Shown here in pieces: positions 44,854-55,656 of a stretch of 64,000 nt of DNA (position 1 is the first letter of the stretch; every line of letters starts with the position of its first letter). The DNA comes from CAZPGL01 sp964586175 (GTDB lineage Bacteria > Actinomycetota > Acidimicrobiia > Acidimicrobiales > MedAcidi-G1). The translations under genes and the position numbers were made by a program. The stretch is taken from the NCBI GenBank assembly GCA_964586175.1, contig CAZPGL010000004.1:47806-111805 (forward strand), read 5' to 3'. A model generated the notes under the pieces. That model worked only from the letters and a program-made list of their open reading frames with translations, ran no database searches and was not told where the DNA came from.

Positions 44854-47800
44854 CGACGTGCCGTCCGACGTCCGGCGTGCGACCAACTGGTCATCAGCAG
44901 CACGACGAGGACCATAGCCAGCTGCAGGGACCGACGCGATGTGCCGACCGTGTCGTCGAGCTCCAACACACCGACAGCCCCCGACGCCACCCGCACCGTG
45001 GGTTCGCCGCGCGGGCCGGGCTCGGTGACGTCCGACGCCCCCTCGCCGGGCACGAACGACCAGGCCCCGGCGGGACCAAGACGCCACCGGTAGGCACCGT
45101 CGGCCAGCGCCAGAAGCTCGATCTCACCGTACGACCCCCCGGTGATCCGGACCGGAACCGCCCGGTTGGTGCGGTCCCGCACCACGGCATGGACCGGCTC
45201 GACCGCGGTGTTGCGGTAGATGGTCACCGACCGGTTGAGCCCCTCGACCCGGATCAGGTCGAGCTGGCGGGTGAAGGTTGCGGCGTAGGCCGCGGGAAGC
45301 GGCACCTCGACATCGCCGTGGGGCGCTGGTGCCGATCGTTCCACCAACACGATGTGGCCGACCGACCAGACACCGAGCTGGCGCCCGAGACGGCTGGTGC
45401 CACCGTCGAGTGCCCCGGTCAGCGAACGGCCGACCTCGGCCAGGGCGCTCGTCGCCGACACCTCGACCGGCGCCTGGTCACCGACATCGGGATAGCCGTC
45501 GGTCAGGGCCACCGCGACCCCGCCCTCGACCATCGTGCCGACGGCCGGCAATAGCTGTGGATGACCGATCCACAGCACCCGCTCCGGCGGTCCGTCGGCA
45601 TCGTCCTCGATGAGCACCGGGAGCGTGGCCGCCAGGTCCTCGGCGGGCAGGCCCCAGCGACCATCCATCGAGGTCATCGCTACCGGCACCACCGCGCCGG
45701 CGATGGCGACCACCACCAGTGACGGGCCGGCGATCCGCCAACGGCCCGAGCGGCCGGCCAGCCCTTCGCCCAACGTCGCCGTCCCGGCGGCCGCCGCCCA
45801 CGCCAGACCCACCGCTGCCGGGGCGATGAGGATCTCGGCCACCGGTGCCCCCGCCGTCCAGAATCCCTGGTCCACGACCCACACGCCACCGAACCCACCA
45901 GCGATGCAGAACCCGGCCCGGACCGTGATGGCCAGCCGCCAGCCCGCGGTGACCGCCAGGGCCACCGCCGGGGCGATCAGCAGCGTCCATCCCAGAAGCC
46001 CGATGCCGAACGGACCGGTGTCGAAACGCAACAGGTCGGCGGCACCGATCTGGGCCTCAGGCCACACATCGGGCGGGAACCAGGACGACAACGGCCGGCC
46101 CTCCACCACCTGGAGCACCATCGGCAGGTGGATGAGGCCGGCGATCACGGTCGCCACCACCGTGACCGCTACCAGACGCCACAACCCGGCGATGCTTCCT
46201 GCGACCAGGCTGCCCACGATCAGGGCCACGATCATGATGGCCGTCGGCACCAGCACGGCCGGCTCGGCGAACATGGCGACGGCCACCGTGGCTCCGGTGG
46301 CGGTGGCATCGGCCCACAGGCTGCGGAGGATGGTGCCGGGGCCCGGATCTCCCCCACGCTCACCGTAGGGCACGACACCGTGGGCGACGGCCAGCCTCCG
46401 GCAGATCCACGGCAGGGCGGCGTACACGGCGAGCGGACCGAACCGCCCTTCGGCCAGGGCGTGGTACGGCGTCGGTACAGCCAGGTACAAGGTGACGGCC
46501 ACCGCCCGGGACCGGCCGCCCCCCACCGGCTGCACCAGCCGCCACACGCCGATGGCCCCGAGCGGGAACGCAGCCAGCACGGCGACCGCGGCGACGACCT
46601 GGGTCTCGAAGGGCAGCCACCACCCGAGGCCGCCGAGCAGCGCCAGGGCGTCGGGTCCCGGATCGGCGACCCCGGCGGCCGTCGGACGCCATGAGGTCCA
46701 CCAGGCCCGCACCAGGTCCAGCGGATCGCCGGGCAGGGGCTGGAACCTTCCGATGGCCGGCAGCCCCCGGGTCACCAGATGCCGGGATCCGAACCCCATG
46801 ACGGCCGCACCGGCCAACAGGGCCAAGCCACCGGGACCCAGCAGGGCACCCCACAGGGTCTGGAGCCGGGCACGGGTCGGCGCCTCGGGCCCGGTCCCTT
46901 CGGGTGCCCGACCGGTCACCGCCCGGCGGAAGGCATGGGGAGGATGGTCGCCGCCGCCCGGGTCACCCAGCCGACCACCGGGGTGATGAACCCGCAGGGT
47001 GGCCCGGCGGGCCCGCAGGCTGCCGAGGTGGCGCAGGTTCCACGGCCACGAGGAGGCGAGGGCCCACACGTGGCGGAACCGGCCGCGCACCAGGCCGTAC
47101 ACGACACCGACGACCGTGACGACCAGCAGTTCGACGGTGAGGAGTGCGGCACGGGACGACGACTGGTTCGACCACGACATGCGGATCCGGTGGCGGGGGC
47201 CGCACCGGGCCGGGTCGAGACGGCGTCGACGAGCCCGGGAGCGGCGTTCGGCGACCGCGGCCAGCCGGCCGACGGCGTTGGGGGCGATGAGCACTGCGGC
47301 CCCCAGATGGCGGGCCCGCCAACACAGATCGACGTGAGCGTCGAAGGCCGCCAATGCCGGATCGAACCCACCGACGGCGGCGAACAGATCCGCCCGGACG
47401 AGCAGGACCGACGACGCGGCGAACACATCACGGTGGGCGTCGTACTGGCCCTGGTCGATCTCGCCTGGCTCGATGCGTGGAACCGTCGACCCGTACCGGT
47501 CGACCGATGCCCCCATGTCGTGCAACCGCCCGGCGTCGACCCCGTCGAGCAGTTTCAGGCCGACGACCCCGGCGTTGGCTTCGACGGCGACCTCGACCAT
47601 GCGACGCACCGCCGTGGCGTCGAGCACGGCGTCGTCGGACAAGAACAGGTGGAAGCCGAACCGGTGCGGCCGGGCGGCGGCCGCCGACGCTGCCGCCCCG
47701 AAACCCGTCGACCCCTCGGGCCGGACCACCTCGGTGCCCGGAAGCACCGCGGCCACCCGGTCCTCCAGCGACTCCCCTCCACCGATGTCCATGACCACGA

Positions 47801-47966
47801 CGTCGACGTGGGGGTGATCCTGGGCGGCGACCGCCGACAGCACGTCGTCGAACCAGGATCCCGGTTCGCGTGCGACGAGCACCACGTTTACGCCGGGAAG
47901 CGGGGAAGAGGCGGGTGCCGCAGGAGCCGATGGCCCGGTTCGGCCCGAATTTTCGGCGGTGTCCAC
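44850..47966 (-). CDS. Very large glycosyltransferase: GT2 domain plus polytopic membrane region
   Basis: 1,038 residues. An N-terminal GT2 domain (about 25-250) has NVVLVAREPGSWFDDVLSAV, LFLSDDAVLD in the DxD place and GGFDPALAAFDAHVDLCWRA. About 12 TM helices follow (about 280-740), then an extracytoplasmic domain and a final TM (SLQLAMVLVVLLMTSW). The layout matches the actinobacterial cell-wall GT2 next to DUF5719. I prefer GTG 47966, which lies 10 bases from TAGTGT; the ATG at 48014 and GTG at 48017 would add 16-17 residues. Confidence 0.8.
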   Translation of the reverse strand: MDTAENSGRTGPSAPAAPASSPLPGVNVVLVAREPGSWFDDVLSAVAAQDHPHVDVVVMDIGGGESLEDRVAAVLPGTEVVRPEGSTGFGAAASAAAARPHRFGFHLFLSDDAVLDATAVRRMVEVAVEANAGVVGLKLLDGVDAGRLHDMGASVDRYGSTVPRIEPGEIDQGQYDAHRDVFAASSVLLVRADLFAAVGGFDPALAAFDAHVDLCWRARHLGAAVLIAPNAVGRLAAVAERRSRARRRRLDPARCGPRHRIRMSWSNQSSSRAALLTVELLVVTVVGVVYGLVRGRFRHVWALASSWPWNLRHLGSLRARRATLRVHHPGGRLGDPGGGDHPPHAFRRAVTGRAPEGTGPEAPTRARLQTLWGALLGPGGLALLAGAAVMGFGSRHLVTRGLPAIGRFQPLPGDPLDLVRAWWTSWRPTAAGVADPGPDALALLGGLGWWLPFETQVVAAVAVLAAFPLGAIGVWRLVQPVGGGRSRAVAVTLYLAVPTPYHALAEGRFGPLAVYAALPWICRRLAVAHGVVPYGERGGDPGPGTILRSLWADATATGATVAVAMFAEPAVLVPTAIMIVALIVGSLVAGSIAGLWRLVAVTVVATVIAGLIHLPMVLQVVEGRPLSSWFPPDVWPEAQIGAADLLRFDTGPFGIGLLGWTLLIAPAVALAVTAGWRLAITVRAGFCIAGGFGGVWVVDQGFWTAGAPVAEILIAPAAVGLAWAAAAGTATLGEGLAGRSGRWRIAGPSLVVVAIAGAVVPVAMTSMDGRWGLPAEDLAATLPVLIEDDADGPPERVLWIGHPQLLPAVGTMVEGGVAVALTDGYPDVGDQAPVEVSATSALAEVGRSLTGALDGGTSRLGRQLGVWSVGHIVLVERSAPAPHGDVEVPLPAAYAATFTRQLDLIRVEGLNRSVTIYRNTAVEPVHAVVRDRTNRAVPVRITGGSYGEIELLALADGAYRWRLGPAGAWSFVPGEGASDVTEPGPRGEPTVRVASGAVGVLELDDTVGTSRRSLQLAMVLVVLLMTSWSHAGRRTARR

Positions 47967-47976
47967 GGTGGGACGG

Positions 47977-47982
47977 ACACTA
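47977..47982 (-). promoter_or_regulatory. -10 element TAGTGT for the large GT2
   Basis: TANNNT 10 bases upstream of the GTG at 47966, in the divergent region with rmd. The spacing is the longest of the set. Confidence 0.35.
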
Positions 47983-48033
47983 GCGGCGCCGACGACACCA
48001 CCGGTTGCAGCCATCACCGCCGGGCGCAGCGCC

Positions 48034-48039
48034 TACAGT
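48034..48039 (+). promoter_or_regulatory. -10 element TACAGT for the rmd leader ORF
   Basis: TANNNT 7 bases before a GTG that opens a 10-codon ORF ending on the rmd start. Confidence 0.45.
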
Positions 48040-48046
48040 TCCCAGC

Positions 48047-48075
48047 GTGCGACGTCGACCCGGGTCATCCTCCTC

Positions 48076-48079
<4 letters not shown>
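48047..48079 (+). CDS. 10-codon leaderless leader ORF overlapping rmd
   Basis: GTG at 48047, then Arg-Arg-Arg-Pro-Gly and four Ser codons, and TGA at 48077-48079. The stop overlaps the rmd GTG (48076-48078) as GTGA. It is out of frame with rmd. No Shine-Dalgarno precedes the rmd GTG, while TACAGT is correctly placed for the mini-ORF. I infer that ribosomes load on the leaderless GTG and re-initiate at rmd. Confidence 0.45.
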
Positions 48080-50014
<1,935 letters not shown>

Positions 50015-50033
50015 GCCTCCGGGGCGCGCACCG

Positions 50034-50963
50034 GTGATCGCCGTCCTCGCCGGCGGTGTCGGCGCCGCCCGCCTGCTGCAGGGCCTGTCCCTGGTCCGGC
50101 CACCGGACGACCTGGCCGCCGTCGTCAACACTGGCGACGACACCGTGCTCCACGGACTGCACATCTCGCCCGACCTCGACACCGTCACCTACACGCTGGC
50201 CGGGGTCGACAACCCCGACACCGGGTGGGGCCTGGCCGATGAAACATGGCAGGCCATGGACGCCCTGGAACGGCTCGGCGGCCCCACCTGGTTCCGGCTC
50301 GGCGACCGCGACCTGGGCACCCACCTGTACCGCACCGGCCGGCTCGCCGACGGTGCCGGGCTGGCCGAGGTCACCGCGGCGATCACCGACGGCTTCGGCA
50401 TCGCCACCCGCCTTCTCCCCATGTCCGACGACCGGGTGTCGACCCGGGTCACCCTGGCCGACACCGGCACCGAGGTCGGCTTCCAACACTATTTCGTGGG
50501 CCTCCAGCACGCGGTGCCGATCAGCGGTGTGCGATTCGACGGCGCCGAGCAGGCCCGGCCGGGACCCGGGGTTGTCGACGCCCTGGCCGCGGCCGAGACG
50601 ATCGTCATCGCCCCCTCCAACCCGATCGTGTCCATCGGCCCGATCCTGGCCGTTCCCGGCATCGCCGACACCGTTCGGGAACGCCGGAAGGACACCGTGG
50701 CCGTCAGCCCGATCATCGCCGGGCGGGCCCTGAAAGGGCCGGCCGACCGCATGCTCGCCGAGTTGGGCCACGAGCCGTCGGTCGTCGGGGTGGCCCGTCT
50801 CTACCGGGACCTGGCCGCCACCCTCGTCATCGACGCCGCCGATGCCGACCGGGCCGCCGAGGTCGAAGCCGAGGGCGTGCGGTGCATCGTCACCGACACG
50901 GTGATGCGGACCCCGGCGATCGCGGCCTCGCTGGCCGACCAGACCCTGGCCGGTGCACGGTGA
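50034..50963 (+). CDS. cofD: 2-phospho-L-lactate transferase (F420 synthesis)
   Basis: Joins the phospho-lactyl or enolpyruvyl group to deazaflavin Fo, giving F420-0 or its dehydro form. 309 residues: AGGVGAARLLQGLS, VVNTGDDTVLHGLHISPDLDTV, LGDRDLGTHLYRT, SNPIVSIGPILAVPGI and SPIIAGRALKGPADRML. GTG start 19 bases after gmd. It overlaps cofE by 4 bases. Named fbiA in mycobacteria. Confidence 0.95.
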   Translation: MIAVLAGGVGAARLLQGLSLVRPPDDLAAVVNTGDDTVLHGLHISPDLDTVTYTLAGVDNPDTGWGLADETWQAMDALERLGGPTWFRLGDRDLGTHLYRTGRLADGAGLAEVTAAITDGFGIATRLLPMSDDRVSTRVTLADTGTEVGFQHYFVGLQHAVPISGVRFDGAEQARPGPGVVDALAAAETIVIAPSNPIVSIGPILAVPGIADTVRERRKDTVAVSPIIAGRALKGPADRMLAELGHEPSVVGVARLYRDLAATLVIDAADADRAAEVEAEGVRCIVTDTVMRTPAIAASLADQTLAGAR

Positions 50964-51673
50964 GCGGCCCCGCCCTCATCATCCTGCCCGTCCCTGGGCT
51001 GCCCGAAGTGGCGCCCGGCGACGACCTGGCCGGCCTCATCGCCGACGCCTGCACCGCTGCCGATCTCGGCCCGGCCGCCGGCGACGTCCTCGTGGTGACC
51101 CAGAAGGTGGTGTCCAAAGCCGAGGGGTGCCTCGTCGACATCGACCCCGACGCCGGCCACAAGCCACTCGTCGAACGCGAGTCGGTCCGGGTGCTCCGAC
51201 GCCGCGGCGACCTGGTGATCAGCGAGACGACCCACGGCTTCGTGTGCGCCAACGCCGGCATCGACCTGTCCAACGTCGAGGCCGGCCAGGCCGCTCTGCT
51301 GCCCGAGGACTCGGACCGGTCGGCCCGCCGCATCCGCGACGCGTTGCGCCACCGCTTCGGCGTCGACGTGGCGGTCATCGTCAGCGACACCTTCGGGCGC
51401 CCATGGCGGCGGGGAGTGACCGACGTGGCCATCGGCTCCGCCGGGCTGCGCCCCGTGGTCGATCTGCGGGGCACCACCGACGCGTTGGGCCGCGAACTCC
51501 AGGTCACCGAGGTGGCGGTGGCCGACGAGCTGGCTGCCGCCGCCGAACTGGTGATGGGCAAGGCCGCCGGTGTGCCGGTGGCCATCGTGCGCGGGGTCGA
51601 CCCGGCCTGGTTCGGCGACGGCAGCGTCGCCGGCGACCTGATCCGCCGGCCCGACGAGGACCTGTTCCGCTAA
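50960..51673 (+). CDS. cofE: Coenzyme F420-0:L-glutamate ligase, single-domain
   Basis: Adds glutamates to F420-0. 237 residues: VVTQKVVSKAEGCLV, ESVRVLRRRGDLVISET, HGFVCANAGIDLSN, IVSDTFGRPWRRGVTDVAIGSAGL. This is the ligase domain only; the actinobacterial FbiB C-terminal nitroreductase-like domain is absent, as in archaeal CofE. GTG at 50960 overlaps the cofD stop. The last codons meet the galE-like gene tail to tail, sharing 4 bases. Confidence 0.94.
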   Translation: MSGPALIILPVPGLPEVAPGDDLAGLIADACTAADLGPAAGDVLVVTQKVVSKAEGCLVDIDPDAGHKPLVERESVRVLRRRGDLVISETTHGFVCANAGIDLSNVEAGQAALLPEDSDRSARRIRDALRHRFGVDVAVIVSDTFGRPWRRGVTDVAIGSAGLRPVVDLRGTTDALGRELQVTEVAVADELAAAAELVMGKAAGVPVAIVRGVDPAWFGDGSVAGDLIRRPDEDLFR

Positions 51674-52635
51674 TCCTCCCGCTGGTTCGCCCGGAACCAG
51701 GCGATGGTGCGGCCCACCCCCTCGGCCAGGGGGATGGCCGGCCGCCAACCCAGCGCCGTCCCGGCCAACGACGGGTCGAGCGCCGAGCGGTCCAGCTCGC
51801 CGGGACGGGCCGGCGCCCGTACCACCTCGGCCCCGGGGTCGACCCGTTCGGCCATCGCCGCGTGGAGGTCGTTGACCGACGTCTCCACGCCGGTGCCGAC
51901 GTTGGCCAGCGGGCACCCGTTCGACGCCCCGGCACGCATGAACGCGTCGACGACGTCGTCGACGAACACGTAGTCACGGGTCTGCTCGCCGGTTCCGTAC
52001 ACGGTGCACGGCCGGCCCGACAGCAACAGGCCGGAGAAGATGGCCACCACCCCAGCTTCACCGTGGGGGTCCTGACGGGGCCCGTACACGTTGGCCAGGG
52101 CCAGCACGGTGCTGTCGACGCCGTGGAGACGGGCGTAGGTGGCCAGGTACATGCCGGCTGCGGCCTTGGACGCCCCATACGGCGAACCGGGTGCCACGGC
52201 TGCGGTCTCGTCGAGTGGTAGCCGCGCCGGATCGGGATCGCCGTAGAGCGTGCCGCCGCTTCCGGCCAGCACCACCTTGCCCACCCCGGCCCTCCTGACC
52301 CCTTCGAGCACCCGAAGCGTTCCCAACACGTTGACTTCGGCGTCGTGCACCGGGTCGGCCACCGAGTGGCGGACGTCGGCCTGGGCGGCCAGATGATGGA
52401 CGACGTCGGGCGCCAGGTCGGCGACCAGGTCGGTGGCCTCGGGCCGGCGCACGTCGAGCACCTCGATGTGGAGCCGGTCGCCGCCGCTGCTGGCCGCGCC
52501 GTCGAGGTTGGCCCGGCGGCCGGTGGACAGGTCGTCGAGCACGGTGACCAGCCAGCCTTCGGCGATCAGCCGGTCGACCAGGTTCGATCCGATGAACCCG
52601 GCGCCGCCGGTGACGACCGCGGTGCCGGCCGTCAT
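51670..52635 (-). CDS. NAD-dependent sugar epimerase (UDP-glucose 4-epimerase-like)
   Basis: Extended SDR, 321 residues: AVVTGGAGFIGSNLVDRL, VHHLAAQADVRHSV, SGGTLYGDP, catalytic SPYGASKAAAGMYL, and YGTGEQTRDYVFVDDVVDA. The substrate is probably a UDP- or GDP-hexose; GalE is the closest type, but a GDP-mannose-linked role is possible because it shares 4 bases with the manC-like gene. ATG start. Confidence 0.85.
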   Translation of the reverse strand: MTAGTAVVTGGAGFIGSNLVDRLIAEGWLVTVLDDLSTGRRANLDGAASSGGDRLHIEVLDVRRPEATDLVADLAPDVVHHLAAQADVRHSVADPVHDAEVNVLGTLRVLEGVRRAGVGKVVLAGSGGTLYGDPDPARLPLDETAAVAPGSPYGASKAAAGMYLATYARLHGVDSTVLALANVYGPRQDPHGEAGVVAIFSGLLLSGRPCTVYGTGEQTRDYVFVDDVVDAFMRAGASNGCPLANVGTGVETSVNDLHAAMAERVDPGAEVVRAPARPGELDRSALDPSLAGTALGWRPAIPLAEGVGRTIAWFRANQRED

Positions 52636-53624
52636 GCCACGACCGTCCCACCGACCTGTTCGCCGCCGGCCGCCACGACCGCGCCGTGGCCGACGACCGC
52701 AAGGTCACGCACGACCGCACCTGCGGCGACCCGCGCCCCCCAGCCCAGGATCGACCCGGTGACCGTCGCACCTTGTTCGACCACCGCACCGTCGAGCAGC
52801 ACCGAGTCGCTCACCATGGCCCCTTCGGCCACGACGGCGTCGTCGCCGATGTCGGACCGCACCACCGTGCCGTCGACGACCACCCGATCGCCCCGGCCGC
52901 AGAACACCGGACCGCGGATCCCGTCCAACAGGTCGAGATGGGCCTGCAGGTAGGTGGCCGGGGTGCCGGTGTCGATCCAGTAGTCGGCGGACTCGACGGC
53001 GAACAGGGTGCCGTCCTCGGCCATGGCCGGAAACACCTCACGCTCCACGGACACCCTCCGGTCTCCGGGAATCCGGTCCAGCACCGACGGTTCGAACACG
53101 TACGTGCCGGCGTTGATGCTGTTGGTGGGGGCCGAACCCGGGGCCGGCTTCTCGATGAACCCGAGCACCCGGCCGTCAGCGCCGGTGGGGACCACGCCGT
53201 AGCGGGACGGGTCGTCGACCGGGGTCAGGTGGATGGTGGCCTCGGCATCGTTCGCCCGATGACGGGCGGCCACCCCGCTGACGTCGAGGTCGGTGAGGAC
53301 ATCACCGTTGAGCACGAGGAACGTCTCGTCGATACCGGCGTCGACGGCGGCGAACCGCACCGCACCGGCGGTGTCGAGCGGTTCGGGTTCGACGGCGTAG
53401 TGCAGAGCCACGCCGGCACAAACTCCGTCGGGGTAAGCGGCCCGGAATGCGTCGGGACGGAAGCCAAGGGACAACACCACCCGGTCGACCCCGTGACCGG
53501 CGAGGTGTTCGACGACGTGCTCGATCATCGGCCGACCCACGACGGGCAGCATCTGCTTCGGTGTGTCGAGGGTCAGCGGTGCCAGTCGGGTCCCGAACCC
53601 TCCGACCAGCACGACCGCCTGCAC
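52632..53624 (-). CDS. manC: Mannose-1-phosphate guanylyltransferase-like NDP-sugar pyrophosphorylase
   Basis: 330 residues: VVLVGGFGTRLAPLTLDTPKQ (nucleotide loop), LVLNGDVLTDLDV, IEKPAPGSAPTNSINAGTYV, then a C-terminal left-handed beta-helix of hexapeptide repeats. This is the arrangement of actinobacterial ManC/GMPP (Rv3264c). With manA, manB, gmd and rmd in the window, GTP and mannose-1-phosphate are the likely substrates; a glucose-1-phosphate enzyme is possible. GTG start, 4-base overlap with the epimerase. Confidence 0.85.
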   Translation of the reverse strand: MQAVVLVGGFGTRLAPLTLDTPKQMLPVVGRPMIEHVVEHLAGHGVDRVVLSLGFRPDAFRAAYPDGVCAGVALHYAVEPEPLDTAGAVRFAAVDAGIDETFLVLNGDVLTDLDVSGVAARHRANDAEATIHLTPVDDPSRYGVVPTGADGRVLGFIEKPAPGSAPTNSINAGTYVFEPSVLDRIPGDRRVSVEREVFPAMAEDGTLFAVESADYWIDTGTPATYLQAHLDLLDGIRGPVFCGRGDRVVVDGTVVRSDIGDDAVVAEGAMVSDSVLLDGAVVEQGATVTGSILGWGARVAAGAVVRDLAVVGHGAVVAAGGEQVGGTVVA

Positions 53625-53633
53625 GGCGAGGTC

Positions 53634-54317
53634 CTACTCGGTGACGGTCGTGGTCGTCGACGCCGGGCTGTCCGACGAGATGGCTCGCGGGTCGACCGTC
53701 TCGAGGAAGGTGAACCGCTCGGCCCGCGGCTTGGGAGGGGCCTCGCCGGCGGGCACGAAGGCGATGGTGAACGCCTCCAAGTTCTTCTTGAACCGGACTT
53801 CGGCCAGGTCCTCGGTGAGCACCTCGGGTTCCCGATCACGGTCCTCGGCGTCGAATCGGGCGATCATGAGCACCGTGGGCTGGCCGTTGCAGTCGGCTCC
53901 CTCGGAGATGACCTCACCGGTGTCGAGACGGATCGACGAGTCGGTGATCTCGCCGCCGAACGCGCCGAAGAACTCGCCCATCGTGGCGTCGCTGCCGGAA
54001 GCCTGCGAGTTGAACGGGTGGATGTGCAACAGCCCGTCACCGTGGGTGTGGATGCCGTTGGGGTCGGCCTCGTTGACGATCTTGGTCCGGTAGGTGTCGC
54101 AGACGTAGATGTCGTAGGCCGAGTGCCAGTGGTCGCCCACCCGCGGGGCCGCCGTCGCCTCGCGGTTGTCGCGGGCCCAGACGACGAGCCCGATGCCCAG
54201 GATGACCACGACGGCCAGCGCCAACGGGTAGCCCAACGGTCGCCGCTCGCCGGTGCCGGCGGTTCCACCGGCCCGAGCGGCGCGCGCGACCTTCTTGCCA
54301 GATTCTCCACGTGCCAT
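53634..54317 (-). CDS. Membrane-anchored His-rich extracytoplasmic protein of unknown family
   Basis: 227 residues: basic cytosolic N-terminus, one TM (about 30-47), then a soluble domain. It has DHWHSAYDIYVC (His63, His65, Cys73) and GIHTHGDGLLHIHPF (His90, His92, Asp94, His98, His100), with Cys143 later. The spacing looks like a metal site. I have the impression that similar proteins recur in Acidimicrobiia, but cannot verify. No function is known. ATG at 54317 lies 8 bases from TAGCGT; 9 bases downstream begins the manC-like gene. Confidence 0.75.
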   Translation of the reverse strand: MARGESGKKVARAARAGGTAGTGERRPLGYPLALAVVVILGIGLVVWARDNREATAAPRVGDHWHSAYDIYVCDTYRTKIVNEADPNGIHTHGDGLLHIHPFNSQASGSDATMGEFFGAFGGEITDSSIRLDTGEVISEGADCNGQPTVLMIARFDAEDRDREPEVLTEDLAEVRFKKNLEAFTIAFVPAGEAPPKPRAERFTFLETVDPRAISSDSPASTTTTVTE

Positions 54318-54325
54318 GGGGGGCA

Positions 54326-54331
54326 ACGCTA
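54326..54331 (-). promoter_or_regulatory. -10 element TAGCGT for the His-rich protein operon
   Basis: TANNNT 8 bases upstream of the ATG at 54317. It would drive the His-rich gene, manC-like and epimerase genes. Confidence 0.5.
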
Positions 54332-54365
54332 CCGCCGCAAACAGTGGTTCGGCCGCCGCGTCCCT

Positions 54366-54412
54366 CCCCGAAATACAACGGTGGGGACAGGCCCCACCGT
54401 TCCATGTCGGGG
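54366..54412 (-). terminator. Nested inverted repeat, probable terminator of the GT4 pair
   Basis: An inner perfect 10-bp stem (AACGGTGGGG/CCCCACCGTT at 54377-54386 and 54392-54401) with a 5-base loop, flanked by an outer 6-bp stem (CCCCGA/TCGGGG). It lies just past the stop of the GT4 gene (54416). After the inner stem the minus strand reads gtattt, a weak U-tract. It may also be a REP-like element because its core GGGGACAGG resembles the palindrome at 6313-6332. Confidence 0.6.
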
Positions 54413-54415
54413 AGT

Positions 54416-55654
54416 TCAGGTCAGTTCGTCGATCAGGGCCGCGTAGGCGGCGGCCACCGACCCGGCCGACCGCCACTGCTCGGCCCATGTCCGGCCGGCG
54501 GCGCCCATGCGGGCCCGTCCGTCGGCGTCGTCGAGCAGGGTCTCGATGGCGGAGATGAACGCCTCGGGGTCGTCGGGCGGGACGGCCAGCCCGGCGCCGG
54601 CCTCGGCGACGGTGCAGGCCACCTCGGTGCCCTCGTCGACGCTGGCGACCACGGGACGGCCGGCGGCCAGGATGGCGTACGTCTTCGACGGCACGCTGCT
54701 CGCTCCGAGGCCTCGACGCAAGGGCACGACGTGGATGTCGCCGGACGCCAGGACCTCGGACAGGCGTTCGGCGGGTTGGAATCCCACGAGGGTCAGGTTG
54801 GGTAGGTCGGCTGCGGCCTCGGCCATGGCGCCGGCCGCCACCCCGCCTCCGTTGACGACATAGGCCACGTCGTCACGGTCGGCGTGCCGTCGGGCGGCGG
54901 CCACCACCAGGTCGAGTGACTGCGAATGCCCCAGGTTGCCGGCGTACATCACGACCGTCCGGTCGCCGAGCCCGTGTTCGGCCCGGTAGGCGGTGGCCCG
55001 GTCGGCGGGACGGATACGGCCGGTGTCGGTGAAGTTGGGGATCACCTCGACCCGCGGTGACCGGCGCCCGCCGGCCAGCTTGGCCTGCACGTTGGCGGCC
55101 AGGTCGTCGGACAGCACCGTCACCGCGGCCGACCGCCGGTAGCAGAAGCGCTCGAGACGCGAGAACAGCCCGATGAGCCGCCGTGACCTGATGGCGCCCA
55201 CCTCGACGGCCACATCGGGGAACACGTCCTGGATGTTGAACACCAGGGGGCACCGGTGGCGGCGGGCGGCCAGCCAGCCGGTCAGACCGAGGGTCAACGG
55301 GGGGGAGACGGCGACGACGGCGTCGAACGGGCCGCGGCGACCCACGGCGGCCAGCGTCGCCAGGCCGGAGAACCCCACGAAGCCCAGCGCCCGGCCGACC
55401 AGGTTGGTCTTGGCCGTCGGAAACGGATGACACCGAGTGACCGTGGCGTCGGCCTGGTCGTCCTGTCGCACCAGGCGGCCCTTCCCTTCCGCCCGCCAGG
55501 CCTCGTCGACACGATGATCCGCATACCACGGCATCGACGTGACGACGTGCACATCGTGGCCGAGGGTCGCCAACTCGCGGACGATGGCCGACACCACGAC
55601 GCCGGTCGGAGCGCTGTCGGGTTCGAGGTGCGGGGCGACGACCAGCAGGCGCAC
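54416..55654 (-). CDS. GT4 glycosyltransferase (WcaI/WbuB type)
   Basis: 412 residues of GT-B fold: VVAPHLEPDSAPTGVVVSAI, VVTSMPWYADH, FNIQDVFPDVAVEVG, VIPNFTDTGRI, YAGNLGHSQSLDLVV and PLRRGLGASSVPSKTYAILAAGRPVVA. The family transfers sugars such as fucose or acetylated aminosugars to lipid-linked envelope glycans; the donor is not readable. GTG start, 2 bases after the neighbouring GT4 gene's stop. Confidence 0.87.
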   Translation of the reverse strand: MRLLVVAPHLEPDSAPTGVVVSAIVRELATLGHDVHVVTSMPWYADHRVDEAWRAEGKGRLVRQDDQADATVTRCHPFPTAKTNLVGRALGFVGFSGLATLAAVGRRGPFDAVVAVSPPLTLGLTGWLAARRHRCPLVFNIQDVFPDVAVEVGAIRSRRLIGLFSRLERFCYRRSAAVTVLSDDLAANVQAKLAGGRRSPRVEVIPNFTDTGRIRPADRATAYRAEHGLGDRTVVMYAGNLGHSQSLDLVVAAARRHADRDDVAYVVNGGGVAAGAMAEAAADLPNLTLVGFQPAERLSEVLASGDIHVVPLRRGLGASSVPSKTYAILAAGRPVVASVDEGTEVACTVAEAGAGLAVPPDDPEAFISAIETLLDDADGRARMGAAGRTWAEQWRSAGSVAAAYAALIDELT

Positions 55655-55656
55655 GG

